Source of the DNA: CAYRAV01 sp964422365 | GTDB lineage: Bacteria; Bacillota; Clostridia; Lachnospirales; Lachnospiraceae | DNA: 26,135 nt | Reading direction: 5' to 3' | NCBI GenBank assembly: GCA_964422365.1 | Contig: CAYRAV010000044.1 | Location: 1 to 26,135 of the forward strand | Shown: positions 15,215 through 22,178 of the stretch, in pieces | Layout: every line of letters begins with the position of its first letter | Position numbering within the stretch: position 1 is the first letter of the stretch | Notes under the pieces: model-generated | What the model saw: only the letters and a program-made list of their open reading frames with translations | Databases searched by the model: none | What the model was told of the DNA's origin: nothing | Position numbers and translations under genes: made by a program

Positions 15215-16447
15215 GTGAAGAGAGAAAAACCAGAACTTTTAATACCTGCCAGCAGTCTGGAAGTATTAAAAACAGCAGTAACATATGGTGCAGATGCAGT
15301 CTATATTGGCGGAGAAATGTTTGGTCTTCGTGCAAAAGCAAAGAATTTTTCTCCTGAAGATATGGAAGCTGGAATTGAATTTGCACATGAACATAGAAAA
15401 AAAGTATATGTTACTGCGAATATTACAGCACACAATAGAGATTTAGAAGGTGTAAGGGAATATTTTTTGGAATTAAAAAAAATGAAACCGGATGCATTGA
15501 TTATTTCTGATCCAGGTGTATTTACCATTGCACAGGAAGTCTGCCCGGAAATAGAAGTGCATATTAGCACACAGGCAAACAACGTGAATTATGCGACATA
15601 TAATTTCTGGCATAAAATGGGTGCCACAAGAGTAGTATCTGCCAGGGAACTTAGTATTGCAGAAATTAAAGAGATTAGAACTCATATACCAGATGACCTT
15701 GAGATAGAAACATTTATTCATGGTGCTATGTGTATATCTTATTCTGGAAGATGTCTGTTAAGTAACTATTTTACGGGAAGAGATGCCAACTTAGGAGCAT
15801 GTACACATCCATGCCGCTGGCGTTATTATATTACAGAAGAGAGCAGACCAGGTGAGTATCTGCCAATTGAAGAAAATGAACGAGGCACATATATTTTCAA
15901 TTCCAAGGATTTGTGTATGATTGAACATATTCCTGATATTGTAGATGCTGGGATAGACAGCCTGAAAATAGAAGGACGCATGAAAACAGCATTATATGTT
16001 GCAGCAGTAACACGCACTTATCGTAAAGCAATTGATGATTTTTATGAAAGTCCGGAGTTATACGAAAAAAATATTCCGCTCTATAAAGAAGAGATTTCAA
16101 AATGCACTTACAGGCAGTTTACGACAGGATTTTTCTATGGGCCAACTACACACGAAACACAGATTTATGATAACAATACTTATGTGAAAGAATATACCTA
16201 TCTGGGAATTGTCAGAGGTACCACAGAAGATGGATTTGCAGAATTGGAACAGCGCAATAAATTTTCTGTAGGAGAGACCGTTGAAATTATGAAACCATCT
16301 GGTGAGAATATTCAGGCAGTTGCAAAAGCAATGCGGGATGAGGAAGGAAACAGTATGGAAAGCTGTCCGCATCCAAAACAAAAATTTTATGTGGATTTTG
16401 GTATACCGCTTGATGTGTATGACTTGATTCGCAAAAAGGAAAATTAG
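15215..16447 (+). CDS. Peptidase U32 family protein, probable tRNA hydroxylation protein TrhP
   Basis: A 410-residue U32 protein. The N-terminus KPELLIPASSLEVLKTAVTYGADAVYIGG is the family barrel start. The U32 signature appears as ETFIHGAMCISYSGRCLLSNYFTGRDANLGACTHPCRW, whose cysteines may bind an iron-sulfur cluster, followed by KDLCMIEHI and IDSLKIEGRMK. Family members E. coli TrhP (YegQ) and B. subtilis YrrN/YrrO are needed for prephenate-dependent 5-hydroxylation of uridine 34 in tRNA. This fits the neighbouring TrmR-type methyltransferase. Only one U32 gene is present here, where B. subtilis has two. GTG at 15215 follows GGAGG at nine bases. The alternative is a true collagenase-like peptidase, which I consider less likely. 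Confidence 0.88.
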   Translation: MKREKPELLIPASSLEVLKTAVTYGADAVYIGGEMFGLRAKAKNFSPEDMEAGIEFAHEHRKKVYVTANITAHNRDLEGVREYFLELKKMKPDALIISDPGVFTIAQEVCPEIEVHISTQANNVNYATYNFWHKMGATRVVSARELSIAEIKEIRTHIPDDLEIETFIHGAMCISYSGRCLLSNYFTGRDANLGACTHPCRWRYYITEESRPGEYLPIEENERGTYIFNSKDLCMIEHIPDIVDAGIDSLKIEGRMKTALYVAAVTRTYRKAIDDFYESPELYEKNIPLYKEEISKCTYRQFTTGFFYGPTTHETQIYDNNTYVKEYTYLGIVRGTTEDGFAELEQRNKFSVGETVEIMKPSGENIQAVAKAMRDEEGNSMESCPHPKQKFYVDFGIPLDVYDLIRKKEN

Positions 16448-16456
16448 AAGGAAAGG

Positions 16457-16484
16457 CACTATTTTTTCTTTTATTGCATAAAGT
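16457..16484 (+). promoter_or_regulatory. Candidate SigE-type promoter of sigK
   Basis: CACTATT (16457-16463), 13 bases, CATAAAGT (16477-16484) resembles the SigE consensus (-35 ATATT, -10 CATACAMT). It lies between the U32 stop and the sigK start, about 30 bases upstream of the latter. SigE control of sigK is established in Bacillus and Clostridium; the site itself is a by-eye call. Confidence 0.35.
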
Positions 16485-16521
16485 AATAAGGAGAGAGAAA
16501 AATAATTGAGGTGCTTAACAT

Positions 16522-17151
16522 TTGAAATCTTTCCCAAAACCATTAAGCACCAAGGAAGAGCAAATATATTTAGAACAGTATAAAACAGGAAATATGGAAG
16601 CACGGGATATACTGATTGAAAGAAATTTGCGGCTTGTAGCACATATTGCCAAAAAGTATAGTTCAAATGACAGAGAAATGGAAGATTATATATCCATTGG
16701 AATCATTGGATTAATTAAGGCAATCGATTCTTTTGATGTGGAGAAAGGGATCCGTTTGGCGACCTATGCTTCCAGGTGTATCGAAAATGAGTTATTGATG
16801 GTCTTGCGAAGCAGTAAAAAACAGTCAAAAGAAGTGTATTTATATGAGACAATTGGAGCTGATTCGGAGGGGAATTCTATTACATTAGTGGATATTATTG
16901 AATGTGAGGACAAAGATGTAGTAGAAGAAATGGAACTGGATGAAAATATTAAAAAACTTCGTAGGTATTTAGAAACTTCACTGCTGCCACGGGAAAAAAA
17001 GATTATATGTATGAGATATGGATTGTTTGGGGAGAAAGAAGTGACACAACGTGAAATTGCAAATATACTTGGAATTTCTAGAAGTTATGTGTCAAGAATT
17101 GAGAAAAAAGCATTAAAAAAATTAAAGGAATGCTATATGAAACAAAATTAG
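16522..17151 (+). CDS. sigK: RNA polymerase sporulation sigma factor SigK
   Basis: Sigma-70 family factor of 209 residues. It drives late mother-cell gene expression in sporulation if the SigK assignment is right. MKSFPKPLSTKEEQIYLEQY, RNLRLVAHIAKKYSS, ISIGIIGLIKAIDSFD and RLATYASRCIENELLM (region 2) are SigK-like. So is VTQREIANILGISRSYVSRIEKKALKKL (region 4.2). The TTG start follows GAGGTG at eight bases, and an in-frame TAA lies two codons upstream (16516-16518). The protein therefore has no removable pro-sequence, unlike B. subtilis pro-SigK but like the Clostridioides difficile protein. No skin element interrupts it. The DUF368 gene follows nine bases after the stop. A SigE paralogue is a less likely alternative. 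Confidence 0.88.
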   Translation: MKSFPKPLSTKEEQIYLEQYKTGNMEARDILIERNLRLVAHIAKKYSSNDREMEDYISIGIIGLIKAIDSFDVEKGIRLATYASRCIENELLMVLRSSKKQSKEVYLYETIGADSEGNSITLVDIIECEDKDVVEEMELDENIKKLRRYLETSLLPREKKIICMRYGLFGEKEVTQREIANILGISRSYVSRIEKKALKKLKECYMKQN

Positions 17152-17160
17152 GAGGAAGTT

Positions 17161-18060
17161 ATGATTATTTTTGACATGATTAGAGGATTCTGTATGGCTT
17201 TAGCAGATAGTGTACCAGGTGTATCAGGAGGAACAATTGCATTTTTGCTTGGATTTTATGACCAGTTTATAGGATCTTTGGATGCACTTATTTCAGGAAC
17301 AAAAGAGGAAAGAAAAAAGGCAGTTATCTTTTTGATTAAGCTGGGAATAGGCTGGATAATCGGTTTTGTTCTTTCGGTATTGATTTTAACAAAATTAATA
17401 GATACTCATATTTATGCCATTAGTTCGGTATTTCTTGGATTAATTATTTGTGCCATACCATACATTATTAAAGAAGAAAAAGATGATTTAAAAAAGGCAT
17501 TAAACAAAAAATATTATTATTTCATTTTTGTATTGCTTGGCATTGCTATTGTAAGTGCAATTACTTATTTTAACCCAGCGTCTGCAGGAAATGGAATTGA
17601 TGTTTCCTCTTTGACACCAGGACTTGCGATTTATGTATTTCTTGTGGCAATGGTCGCAATTTCGGCAATGGTACTTCCTGGAATTTCAGGTTCCACGCTG
17701 CTGTTGATTTTTGGATTGTATATGGCGGCAATTAATGCAATTAAAGAGATGTTACACTTTAATTTCAAGTACTTACCTTTTTGTATTGTCTTTGGTTTAG
17801 GAGTAATTGTTGGTATTTTAAGTGTGATTAAATTAATTAGGATGTGTTTAAAAAAATATCGTCCACAGACTATTTATACAATTATTGGGTTGATGTTAGG
17901 TTCTATTTATGCAATTATCATGGGACCTGTAACATTAGAGAATGCCCAGCCAGCTATGACTTTTAAAACATTTAATATCATTTTTTTCATTATTGGCGGC
18001 ATTATTATTGTGGGATTAGAACAATTAAAAACTGTAATGGAAAAAAAGACAATGGAATAG
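17161..18060 (+). CDS. DUF368 (PopT-type) polyprenyl-phosphate transporter
   Basis: A polytopic inner-membrane protein of 299 residues with about eight hydrophobic helices. It carries the two DUF368 signatures: MALADSVPGVSGGTIAFLLGFYDQ near the N-terminus and AMVLPGISGSTLLLIFGLY near residue 175-195, an internal repeat of the PG(V/I)SG motif. DUF368 proteins (PopT) have been shown to recycle undecaprenyl phosphate across the membrane for cell-wall synthesis. It sits nine bases after sigK with GGAGG inside the gap, so it may share that transcript, which would link envelope lipid supply to sporulation; this is inference. A strong hairpin terminator follows. Confidence 0.9.
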   Translation: MIIFDMIRGFCMALADSVPGVSGGTIAFLLGFYDQFIGSLDALISGTKEERKKAVIFLIKLGIGWIIGFVLSVLILTKLIDTHIYAISSVFLGLIICAIPYIIKEEKDDLKKALNKKYYYFIFVLLGIAIVSAITYFNPASAGNGIDVSSLTPGLAIYVFLVAMVAISAMVLPGISGSTLLLIFGLYMAAINAIKEMLHFNFKYLPFCIVFGLGVIVGILSVIKLIRMCLKKYRPQTIYTIIGLMLGSIYAIIMGPVTLENAQPAMTFKTFNIIFFIIGGIIIVGLEQLKTVMEKKTME

Positions 18061-18073
18061 ATGTTCTGTCTAT

Positions 18074-18133
18074 AAAAATCAGAGGAATTTTGCCCAATAT
18101 TGATTGGAGGAACCTTCCTCTGATTTTATTTCT
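18074..18133. terminator. Bidirectional terminator after the DUF368 gene
   Basis: AAAATCAGAGGAA (18075-18087) pairs perfectly with TTCCTCTGATTTT (18115-18127). The 27-nt loop contains its own CCAAT/ATTGG stem. T-rich flanks on both strands fit termination of the DUF368 transcript and of the convergent gene 18288-18749. Confidence 0.75.
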
Positions 18134-18157
18134 GTAAGCAACAAGCCTGCTCTGCAT
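18123..18157. repeat. 35-nt dispersed repeat, copy 1
   Basis: Matches the reverse complement of 20640-20674 at 31 of 35 positions, including the uninterrupted core AAGCCTGCTCTGCAT. All four differences are C/T changes. It overlaps the T-rich tail of the terminator at 18074-18133. Confidence 0.65.
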
Positions 18158-18287
18158 GTCTTTTGTGAAGCACAAATATCTGGAGTTCCATTTGGTAACT
18201 GTCATGAGAGTCAAAGATCAGATAGATTGCTGTGAAAACAAAATTGATGATACATCAGCTTGCTGCAGAATATTGATTTTGAGAAGA

Positions 18288-18749
18288 TTAATTTTCTTTT
18301 CGCATAAATTTATCCCATTCAGCAGATGTTTGTTTACATTGCAGCCTAATGGAAAAAGTATGAAAATCGGAATCTATATTCAACATGTATTGATGATTCG
18401 CTGCTTCCATTGTTTCGATAGAATGAAAATAACAACCATGTAGATTTTTGAGTACTTCATTGTAGTTATTTTCGTTTACAACACAATCATCTACTACCGT
18501 TTGCAGATGATTGTCAGCATCATATAATTTATAACCTTCTTCTACGATTTGTTCTATTTCAACATTCTGAAAAGTCAATATAAGCTGATTGGTACGCATA
18601 TCCATAATATCCCGATTACACTTGTTAGAGGCTTTGATTGTTACATTATCAAGGGAAAGGGACAACTTTCCAAAACCATACTCAATATCATGAATAAAGC
18701 TTTCCTGAAAATCGAAGGTTTCTAGTTCATTGACTGTTTTATAGTTCAT
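18288..18749 (-). CDS. Hypothetical protein, unrecognised
   Basis: A 153-residue soluble-looking protein with no signal peptide, membrane helix or motif I can name. It begins MNYKTVNELETFDFQESFIHDIEY and alternates hydrophobic strands (LSLSLDNVTIKA, NQLILTFQNVEIEQI, YMLNIDSDFHTFSIRLQC) with acidic stretches, suggesting a mostly beta fold. The FIHDIEYGFGKLSLSLDNV start faintly recalls immunity-type families, but I would not assign it. The ATG at 18749 follows AGAAAGG at about ten bases; a TTG three codons upstream is the alternative. A candidate -10 TATACT lies at 18778-18773. It is divergent from the HTH gene at 18970 and shares the intergenic region with the inverted repeat at 18883-18914. 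Confidence 0.75.
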   Translation of the reverse strand: MNYKTVNELETFDFQESFIHDIEYGFGKLSLSLDNVTIKASNKCNRDIMDMRTNQLILTFQNVEIEQIVEEGYKLYDADNHLQTVVDDCVVNENNYNEVLKNLHGCYFHSIETMEAANHQYMLNIDSDFHTFSIRLQCKQTSAEWDKFMRKEN

Positions 18750-18882
18750 TTTATCCAATCCTTTCTATATTTAGTATAGCCTGTGTAAATGCAGAGAAGA
18801 GATGTAATAAACATATTTTAACATATATTTTCAAATTTTAGTAGACTTTCATTTTATATTACATATATTCATGCATTTACTA

Positions 18883-18914
18883 TGAAAGTATCATAATTAA
18901 AATTGATACTTTCA
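18883..18914. promoter_or_regulatory. Perfect 11-bp inverted repeat, probable operator
   Basis: TGAAAGTATCA (18883-18893), 10-base spacer, TGATACTTTCA (18904-18914). The right half overlaps the -35 of the promoter at 18903-18931, as expected for a repressor site. Related half-sites ATGAAAGT/ACTTTCAT occur at 18845-18852, 19371-19378 and 19498-19505. Confidence 0.65.
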
Positions 18915-18931
18915 GGAGAGTATGTTATACT
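18903..18931 (+). promoter_or_regulatory. Promoter of the small HTH gene
   Basis: TTGATA (18903-18908), 17-base spacer, TATACT (18926-18931); each hexamer matches consensus at 5 of 6. Predicted leader about 30 bases. Confidence 0.7.
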
Positions 18932-18969
18932 GATATAGAAATACATAAGAATGTGAAAGGAAAAAAGTG

Positions 18970-19359
18970 ATGTTGCAGCATATTTATTTTGAATTAAAAG
19001 GTCTGGATAGATTTGAAGATGAAGAAAATGTAAAAATTTTAAACCAATATTTACAAAAATGTGGAATAAAGGTAGAAATAGAAGAACAACAAGGGATATT
19101 GGAACGGCATAGTTATCTTAGTTTTAAGTTTGACGGTGAAAATGTAGAGAAAAAAATGAATAGAGATGCAGGAAAACATAAAAAGATGGTAAGAAGTGAA
19201 CAACAGAATGATTTTATTACACTAGGCCAAATAAAGGCAATGCAGAAAGAAAGGAAGAATGATGAAATTATAGAAGAACTGGATATTTCAAGAGCTACTT
19301 TTTACCGCAGATTAAAAGAGCATAAAGAAAAAAAGACAAGAGATTATGAAAAATTTTGA
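18970..19359 (+). CDS. Small HTH DNA-binding protein, putative autoregulator
   Basis: A 129-residue basic protein of two parts. Residues 1 to about 60 (LQHIYFELKGLDRFEDEENVKILNQYLQ) are an unrecognised alpha/beta segment. After a charged linker rich in Lys/Arg comes a helix-turn-helix: ITLGQIKAMQKERKNDEIIEELDISRATFYRRLKEHKEK. This resembles the C-terminal HTH of resolvases and other regulators, with SRATFYRRL as recognition helix. No catalytic resolvase residues are present, so it is more likely a transcription factor than a recombinase. The ATG follows AAGGA at eight bases; a GTG one codon earlier is possible. A perfect inverted repeat overlaps its -35, suggesting autoregulation or control of the divergent hypothetical gene. 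Confidence 0.75.
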   Translation: MLQHIYFELKGLDRFEDEENVKILNQYLQKCGIKVEIEEQQGILERHSYLSFKFDGENVEKKMNRDAGKHKKMVRSEQQNDFITLGQIKAMQKERKNDEIIEELDISRATFYRRLKEHKEKKTRDYEKF

Positions 19360-19370
19360 ATATATTTTCT

Positions 19371-19537
19371 ATGAAAGTACCCTTTTTTGCTTTAGCAAAA
19401 AACTGAATTCAGGTATACCCTAATGGGCATACCGCAATTCATGCCTATTAGGGCTGGCGGACTTCGTCCGATAAGGTATTCCGACATGCATCTCATAACT
19501 TTCATTTATAGTGGTGCACTAAGGATGCATGGAGGTT
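19371..19537. other. Cluster of hairpins after the HTH gene
   Basis: No gene. TTTTTTGC/GCAAAAAA (19383-19402) may end the HTH transcript. CCCTAATGGGCAT (19418-19430) pairs with ATGCCTATTAGGG (19441-19453) with one G-U. CGGAC/GTCCG follows (19459-19470). CATGCATC (19485-19492) pairs with GATGCATG (about 19524-19531). The cluster is bracketed by ATGAAAGT (19371) and ACTTTCAT (19498). It could be a structured RNA or a folded repeat. Confidence 0.5.
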
Positions 19538-19727
19538 TTGTAACTATTCAGCCATGCTATTCATAATTTACCAGAATGTACATTATTACCAAAGAATTTA
19601 CGGTTTTTCTGGTAAATTATTCATGTTAGGCGTCCGCCCTATAGAAACAATTGTAAAATATCCTCTTAGTGAACAAGCTCCCACATGCATATTTTACAAT
19701 TGTTTCTGTATGGCTGAACTGTTACAA
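19538..19727. repeat. MITE-like inverted-repeat element, family 2, copy 2
   Basis: 190-bp element. The left end TTGTAACTATTCAGCCATGC (19538-19557) and the complement of the right end (19708-19727) agree at 17 of 20 positions. Inside are a 14-bp perfect stem beginning ATAATTTACCAGAA and a 19-bp perfect stem AGAAACAATTGTAAAATAT next to the right end. It has no coding capacity. Its layout matches the element at 7730-7873. Confidence 0.75.
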
Positions 19728-19800
19728 TTTTTTCAAAAGATAATACATAAATATTGAAATTTTTCAAAAAATATCATATCCTATATATGACCATGAAATT

Positions 19801-19809
19801 TGGTACAAT
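19801..19809 (+). promoter_or_regulatory. Extended -10 promoter of the IMP cyclohydrolase gene
   Basis: TGGTACAAT (19801-19809) has the TGn extension and a 5/6 -10 hexamer. No good -35 is seen. Leader about 32 bases. A second possibility is TTGAAA (19754-19759) with TATCCT at 17-base spacing. Confidence 0.45.
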
Positions 19810-19847
19810 TTTTAAGAATTAAAATACTAAACAAAGGAGAATGAAAA

Positions 19848-20561
19848 ATGCAGACTTTGTCTTTAGAAAAAGAATTAAAAGAAAATGAGTATCCTGGAAG
19901 AGGTATTATCATTGGAAAATCAAAAAATGGAAAATATGCAGTAACTGCGTATTTTATTATGGGCAGAAGTGAAAACAGCAGAAACAGAGTGTTTGTGGAA
20001 GACGGTAAAGGTATTCGTACACAGGCATTTGATGCCTCAAAGCTAAGTGATCCAAGCCTTATTATCTATGCTCCTGTTCGTGTACTTGGCAATAAGACAA
20101 TTGTTACAAATGGAGATCAAACAGATACTATCTATGAGTTAATGGATAAACAGCAGACATTTGAACAATCATTACGTACAAGAGAATTCGAACCGGATGC
20201 TCCAAATTATACTCCAAGAATTTCAGGAATTATGCATGTAGAAAATGGTGAATATAATTATGCTATGTCAATTTTAAAAAGCAGCAATGGCAATCCGGAT
20301 GCGTGTAACAGGTACACATTTGCCTACAACAATCCGGTAAATGGGGAAGGCCACTTTATTCATACCTACAAAGGGGATGGCAATCCTCTTCCTAGTTTTG
20401 AGGGTGAACCAAAGCTGGTAGAGATTTCTGATGATATGGAGGCATTTACACAGATGCTTTGGAATAGTTTAAATGAAGATAACAAAGTTTCTTTATTTGT
20501 TAGATATATTGATATTGCTACTGGCAAGTATACATCAACAATTGTAAATAAAAATAAGTAA
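19848..20561 (+). CDS. IMP cyclohydrolase, PurO-type family
   Basis: Catalyses the last step of de novo purine synthesis, FAICAR to IMP. The 237-residue protein matches the IMP_cyclohyd (archaeal PurO-like) family, not the MGS-like N-domain of PurH. The N-terminal nucleophile-like core appears as YPGRGIIIGKSKNGKYAVTAYFIMGRSENSRNRVF, followed by YAPVRVLGNKTIVTNGDQTDTI. FEPDAPNYTPRISGIM and the TFAYNNPVNGEGHFIHTY segment come later. An AAAGGAG site stands nine bases before the ATG. The next gene encodes a lone AICAR transformylase, so the two supply the activities normally fused in bacterial PurH. They are separated by 175 bases with a hairpin and a repeat, and may be transcribed separately. 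Confidence 0.92.
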   Translation: MQTLSLEKELKENEYPGRGIIIGKSKNGKYAVTAYFIMGRSENSRNRVFVEDGKGIRTQAFDASKLSDPSLIIYAPVRVLGNKTIVTNGDQTDTIYELMDKQQTFEQSLRTREFEPDAPNYTPRISGIMHVENGEYNYAMSILKSSNGNPDACNRYTFAYNNPVNGEGHFIHTYKGDGNPLPSFEGEPKLVEISDDMEAFTQMLWNSLNEDNKVSLFVRYIDIATGKYTSTIVNKNK

Positions 20562-20582
20562 TAATAAAAATCCACGAGTCAA

Positions 20583-20607
20583 ATACCCTGCTAAGCTGAC
20601 AGGGTAT
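20583..20607. terminator. Hairpin after the IMP cyclohydrolase gene
   Basis: ATACCCTG (20583-20590), loop CTAAGCTGA, CAGGGTAT (20600-20607). There is no U-tract on the plus strand, so it may be a weak terminator or mRNA-stability hairpin. Confidence 0.4.
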
Positions 20608-20639
20608 AAAAATGCAAGTTTTTCTGCTTTGCCAGAGGT

Positions 20640-20674
20640 ATGCAGAGCAGGCTTATTGCTTGCGGGAATAAAAT
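20640..20674. repeat. 35-nt dispersed repeat, copy 2 (inverted)
   Basis: Reverse complement matches 18123-18157 at 31 of 35 positions, all differences C/T. It lies between the two purine genes, shortly after the hairpin at 20583-20607. Confidence 0.65.
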
Positions 20675-20736
20675 ATTAGCAATTACAAAATGACAGAAAG
20701 GAATATGTCTGGCAATGGCATATGTAAGGTAGAAAC

Positions 20737-21912
20737 ATGAAAGAGTTAGAATTAAAATACGGATGTAATCCAAATCAGAAACCTTCTAAAATATTAATGA
20801 AAGAGGGAGAACTTCCCATCACAGTATTAAATGGAAAACCTGGATATATTAATTTCCTTGATGCATTTAATGGATGGCAGTTAGTAAAAGAATTAAAGAA
20901 AGCAACAGGTCTTCCCGCTGCCACTTCATTTAAACATGTATCTCCAGCAGGTGCAGCAGTAGGCCTTCCATTAAGTGAAGTGGAAGCTAAGATTTACTGG
21001 GTGGATGATTTAGGAGAATTGTCACCACTTGCATGTGCTTATGCAAGAGCCAGAGGTGCTGACCGTATGTCTTCTTATGGTGATTTTATTTCACTTTCTG
21101 ATGTGTGTGATGTATCAACAGCGAAAATTATTAAAAGAGAATTTTCTGATGGCATTATTGCTCCCGGATACGAACCCGAAGCACTAGAAATTTTAAAACA
21201 AAAGAAAAAAGGAAATTATGCAATTATTCAAATTGATCCTGATTATGTACCAGCCCTGGTAGAGCATAAAGATGTATTTGGTATTACGTTTGAACAGGGA
21301 CGTAATGAATTAAATATTGACAAAGAGTTTTTCTCTAATGTTGTAACAAAGAACAAAGATATTCCTGAGACTGCAAAAATTGATATGATTATTTCGATGA
21401 TCACATTAAAATATACGCAATCCAACTCAGTCTGTTTTGTAAAAGGCGGACAAGCAATTGGTATCGGTGCAGGACAGCAATCAAGAATTCATTGTACAAG
21501 ACTTGCAGGTTCTAAAGCAGATAACTGGTTTCTGCGCCAGTCCCCTCAGGTTTTGAATCTTCCATTTCTTGACGGCATGAAACGTGCAGATAGAGACAAT
21601 GCCATTGATCTTTACATTGGAGAGGATTACATGGATGTATTGGCGGATGGTGAATGGCAGAAAGTATTTACAGAAAAACCACCGGTATTTACAAAAGAAG
21701 AAAAAGCAGCCTGGTTAGCTAAAAATTCTGATGTCACTCTTGGTTCTGATGCATTTTTCCCATTCAGTGACAATATTGAACGTGCATTTAAGAGTGGTGT
21801 GAAATACATTGCACAGCCGGGTGGTTCAATCCGTGATAATGACACAATTGAAGCTTGTGACAAACATAATATTGTAATGTGCTTTACAGGAATTAGATTA
21901 TTCCATCACTAG
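20737..21912 (+). CDS. AICAR transformylase (single-domain PurH-like)
   Basis: Phosphoribosylaminoimidazolecarboxamide formyltransferase, which uses 10-formyl-tetrahydrofolate to make FAICAR. The 391 residues correspond to the C-terminal half of PurH/ATIC only; the IMP cyclohydrolase domain is absent. Visible motifs are ELKYGCNPNQKPS at the start and SFKHVSPAGAAVGLPLS with the active-site Lys-His pair. SDALADGEW-like segments, GIGAGQQSRIHCTRLAG, QPGGSIRDNDTIEACD and the terminal TGIRLFHH follow. The SFKHVSPAGAAVG and RLFHH wording is closer to animal ATIC than to the E. coli PurH motif. The ribosome site (AAGGTAG, seven bases upstream) is weak. A long terminator hairpin follows. The preceding gene supplies the cyclohydrolase step. 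Confidence 0.94.
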   Translation: MKELELKYGCNPNQKPSKILMKEGELPITVLNGKPGYINFLDAFNGWQLVKELKKATGLPAATSFKHVSPAGAAVGLPLSEVEAKIYWVDDLGELSPLACAYARARGADRMSSYGDFISLSDVCDVSTAKIIKREFSDGIIAPGYEPEALEILKQKKKGNYAIIQIDPDYVPALVEHKDVFGITFEQGRNELNIDKEFFSNVVTKNKDIPETAKIDMIISMITLKYTQSNSVCFVKGGQAIGIGAGQQSRIHCTRLAGSKADNWFLRQSPQVLNLPFLDGMKRADRDNAIDLYIGEDYMDVLADGEWQKVFTEKPPVFTKEEKAAWLAKNSDVTLGSDAFFPFSDNIERAFKSGVKYIAQPGGSIRDNDTIEACDKHNIVMCFTGIRLFHH

Positions 21913-21927
21913 AACAAGTCATTAGAA

Positions 21928-21976
21928 TCAAATACTCCACAGCAGGCTGACAAATAGCCTGCTGCGGGAGATTTGA
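21928..21976 (+). terminator. Long hairpin after the AICAR transformylase gene
   Basis: TCAAAT, CTCC and CAGCAGGCT (21928-21948) pair with AGCCTGCTG, GGAG and ATTTGA (21956-21976), interrupted by one bulged A and a small internal loop: 19 base pairs in all. It lies 16 bases after the stop. Confidence 0.65.
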
Positions 21977-22178
21977 CTACAATTCAGATATTTTCATTCA
22001 AAATTTTTTGTAGTATATATTTTGACTAATAAATCCACAACAAATATAGATAAATTATTCAAAGAATATATATGATTTACAAAAATATACATAAAAAATA
22101 CACTTTATAAGTATTGTATTTTATGCAGGTTGTATATATTTTTGGTATTGCTGAATTATAGCTGAAGTTTCACAAAAC
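21977..22178. other. AT-rich upstream region of the NlpC/P60 gene
   Basis: No gene. A possible secondary promoter is TTGACT (22022-22027), 17 bases, TATAGA (22045-22050). A weak AAAATAC/GTATTTT hairpin lies near 22099-22125. Confidence 0.35.

Noticed and set aside
18156..18443. A plus-strand 95-codon frame opposite the hypothetical minus-strand gene
   Set aside because: No ribosome site; the minus frame has a start, ribosome site, promoter and terminator.
18970..19359. Site-specific resolvase/invertase for the HTH protein
   Set aside because: Only the HTH resembles recombinases; the catalytic serine domain is absent and the protein is too short.
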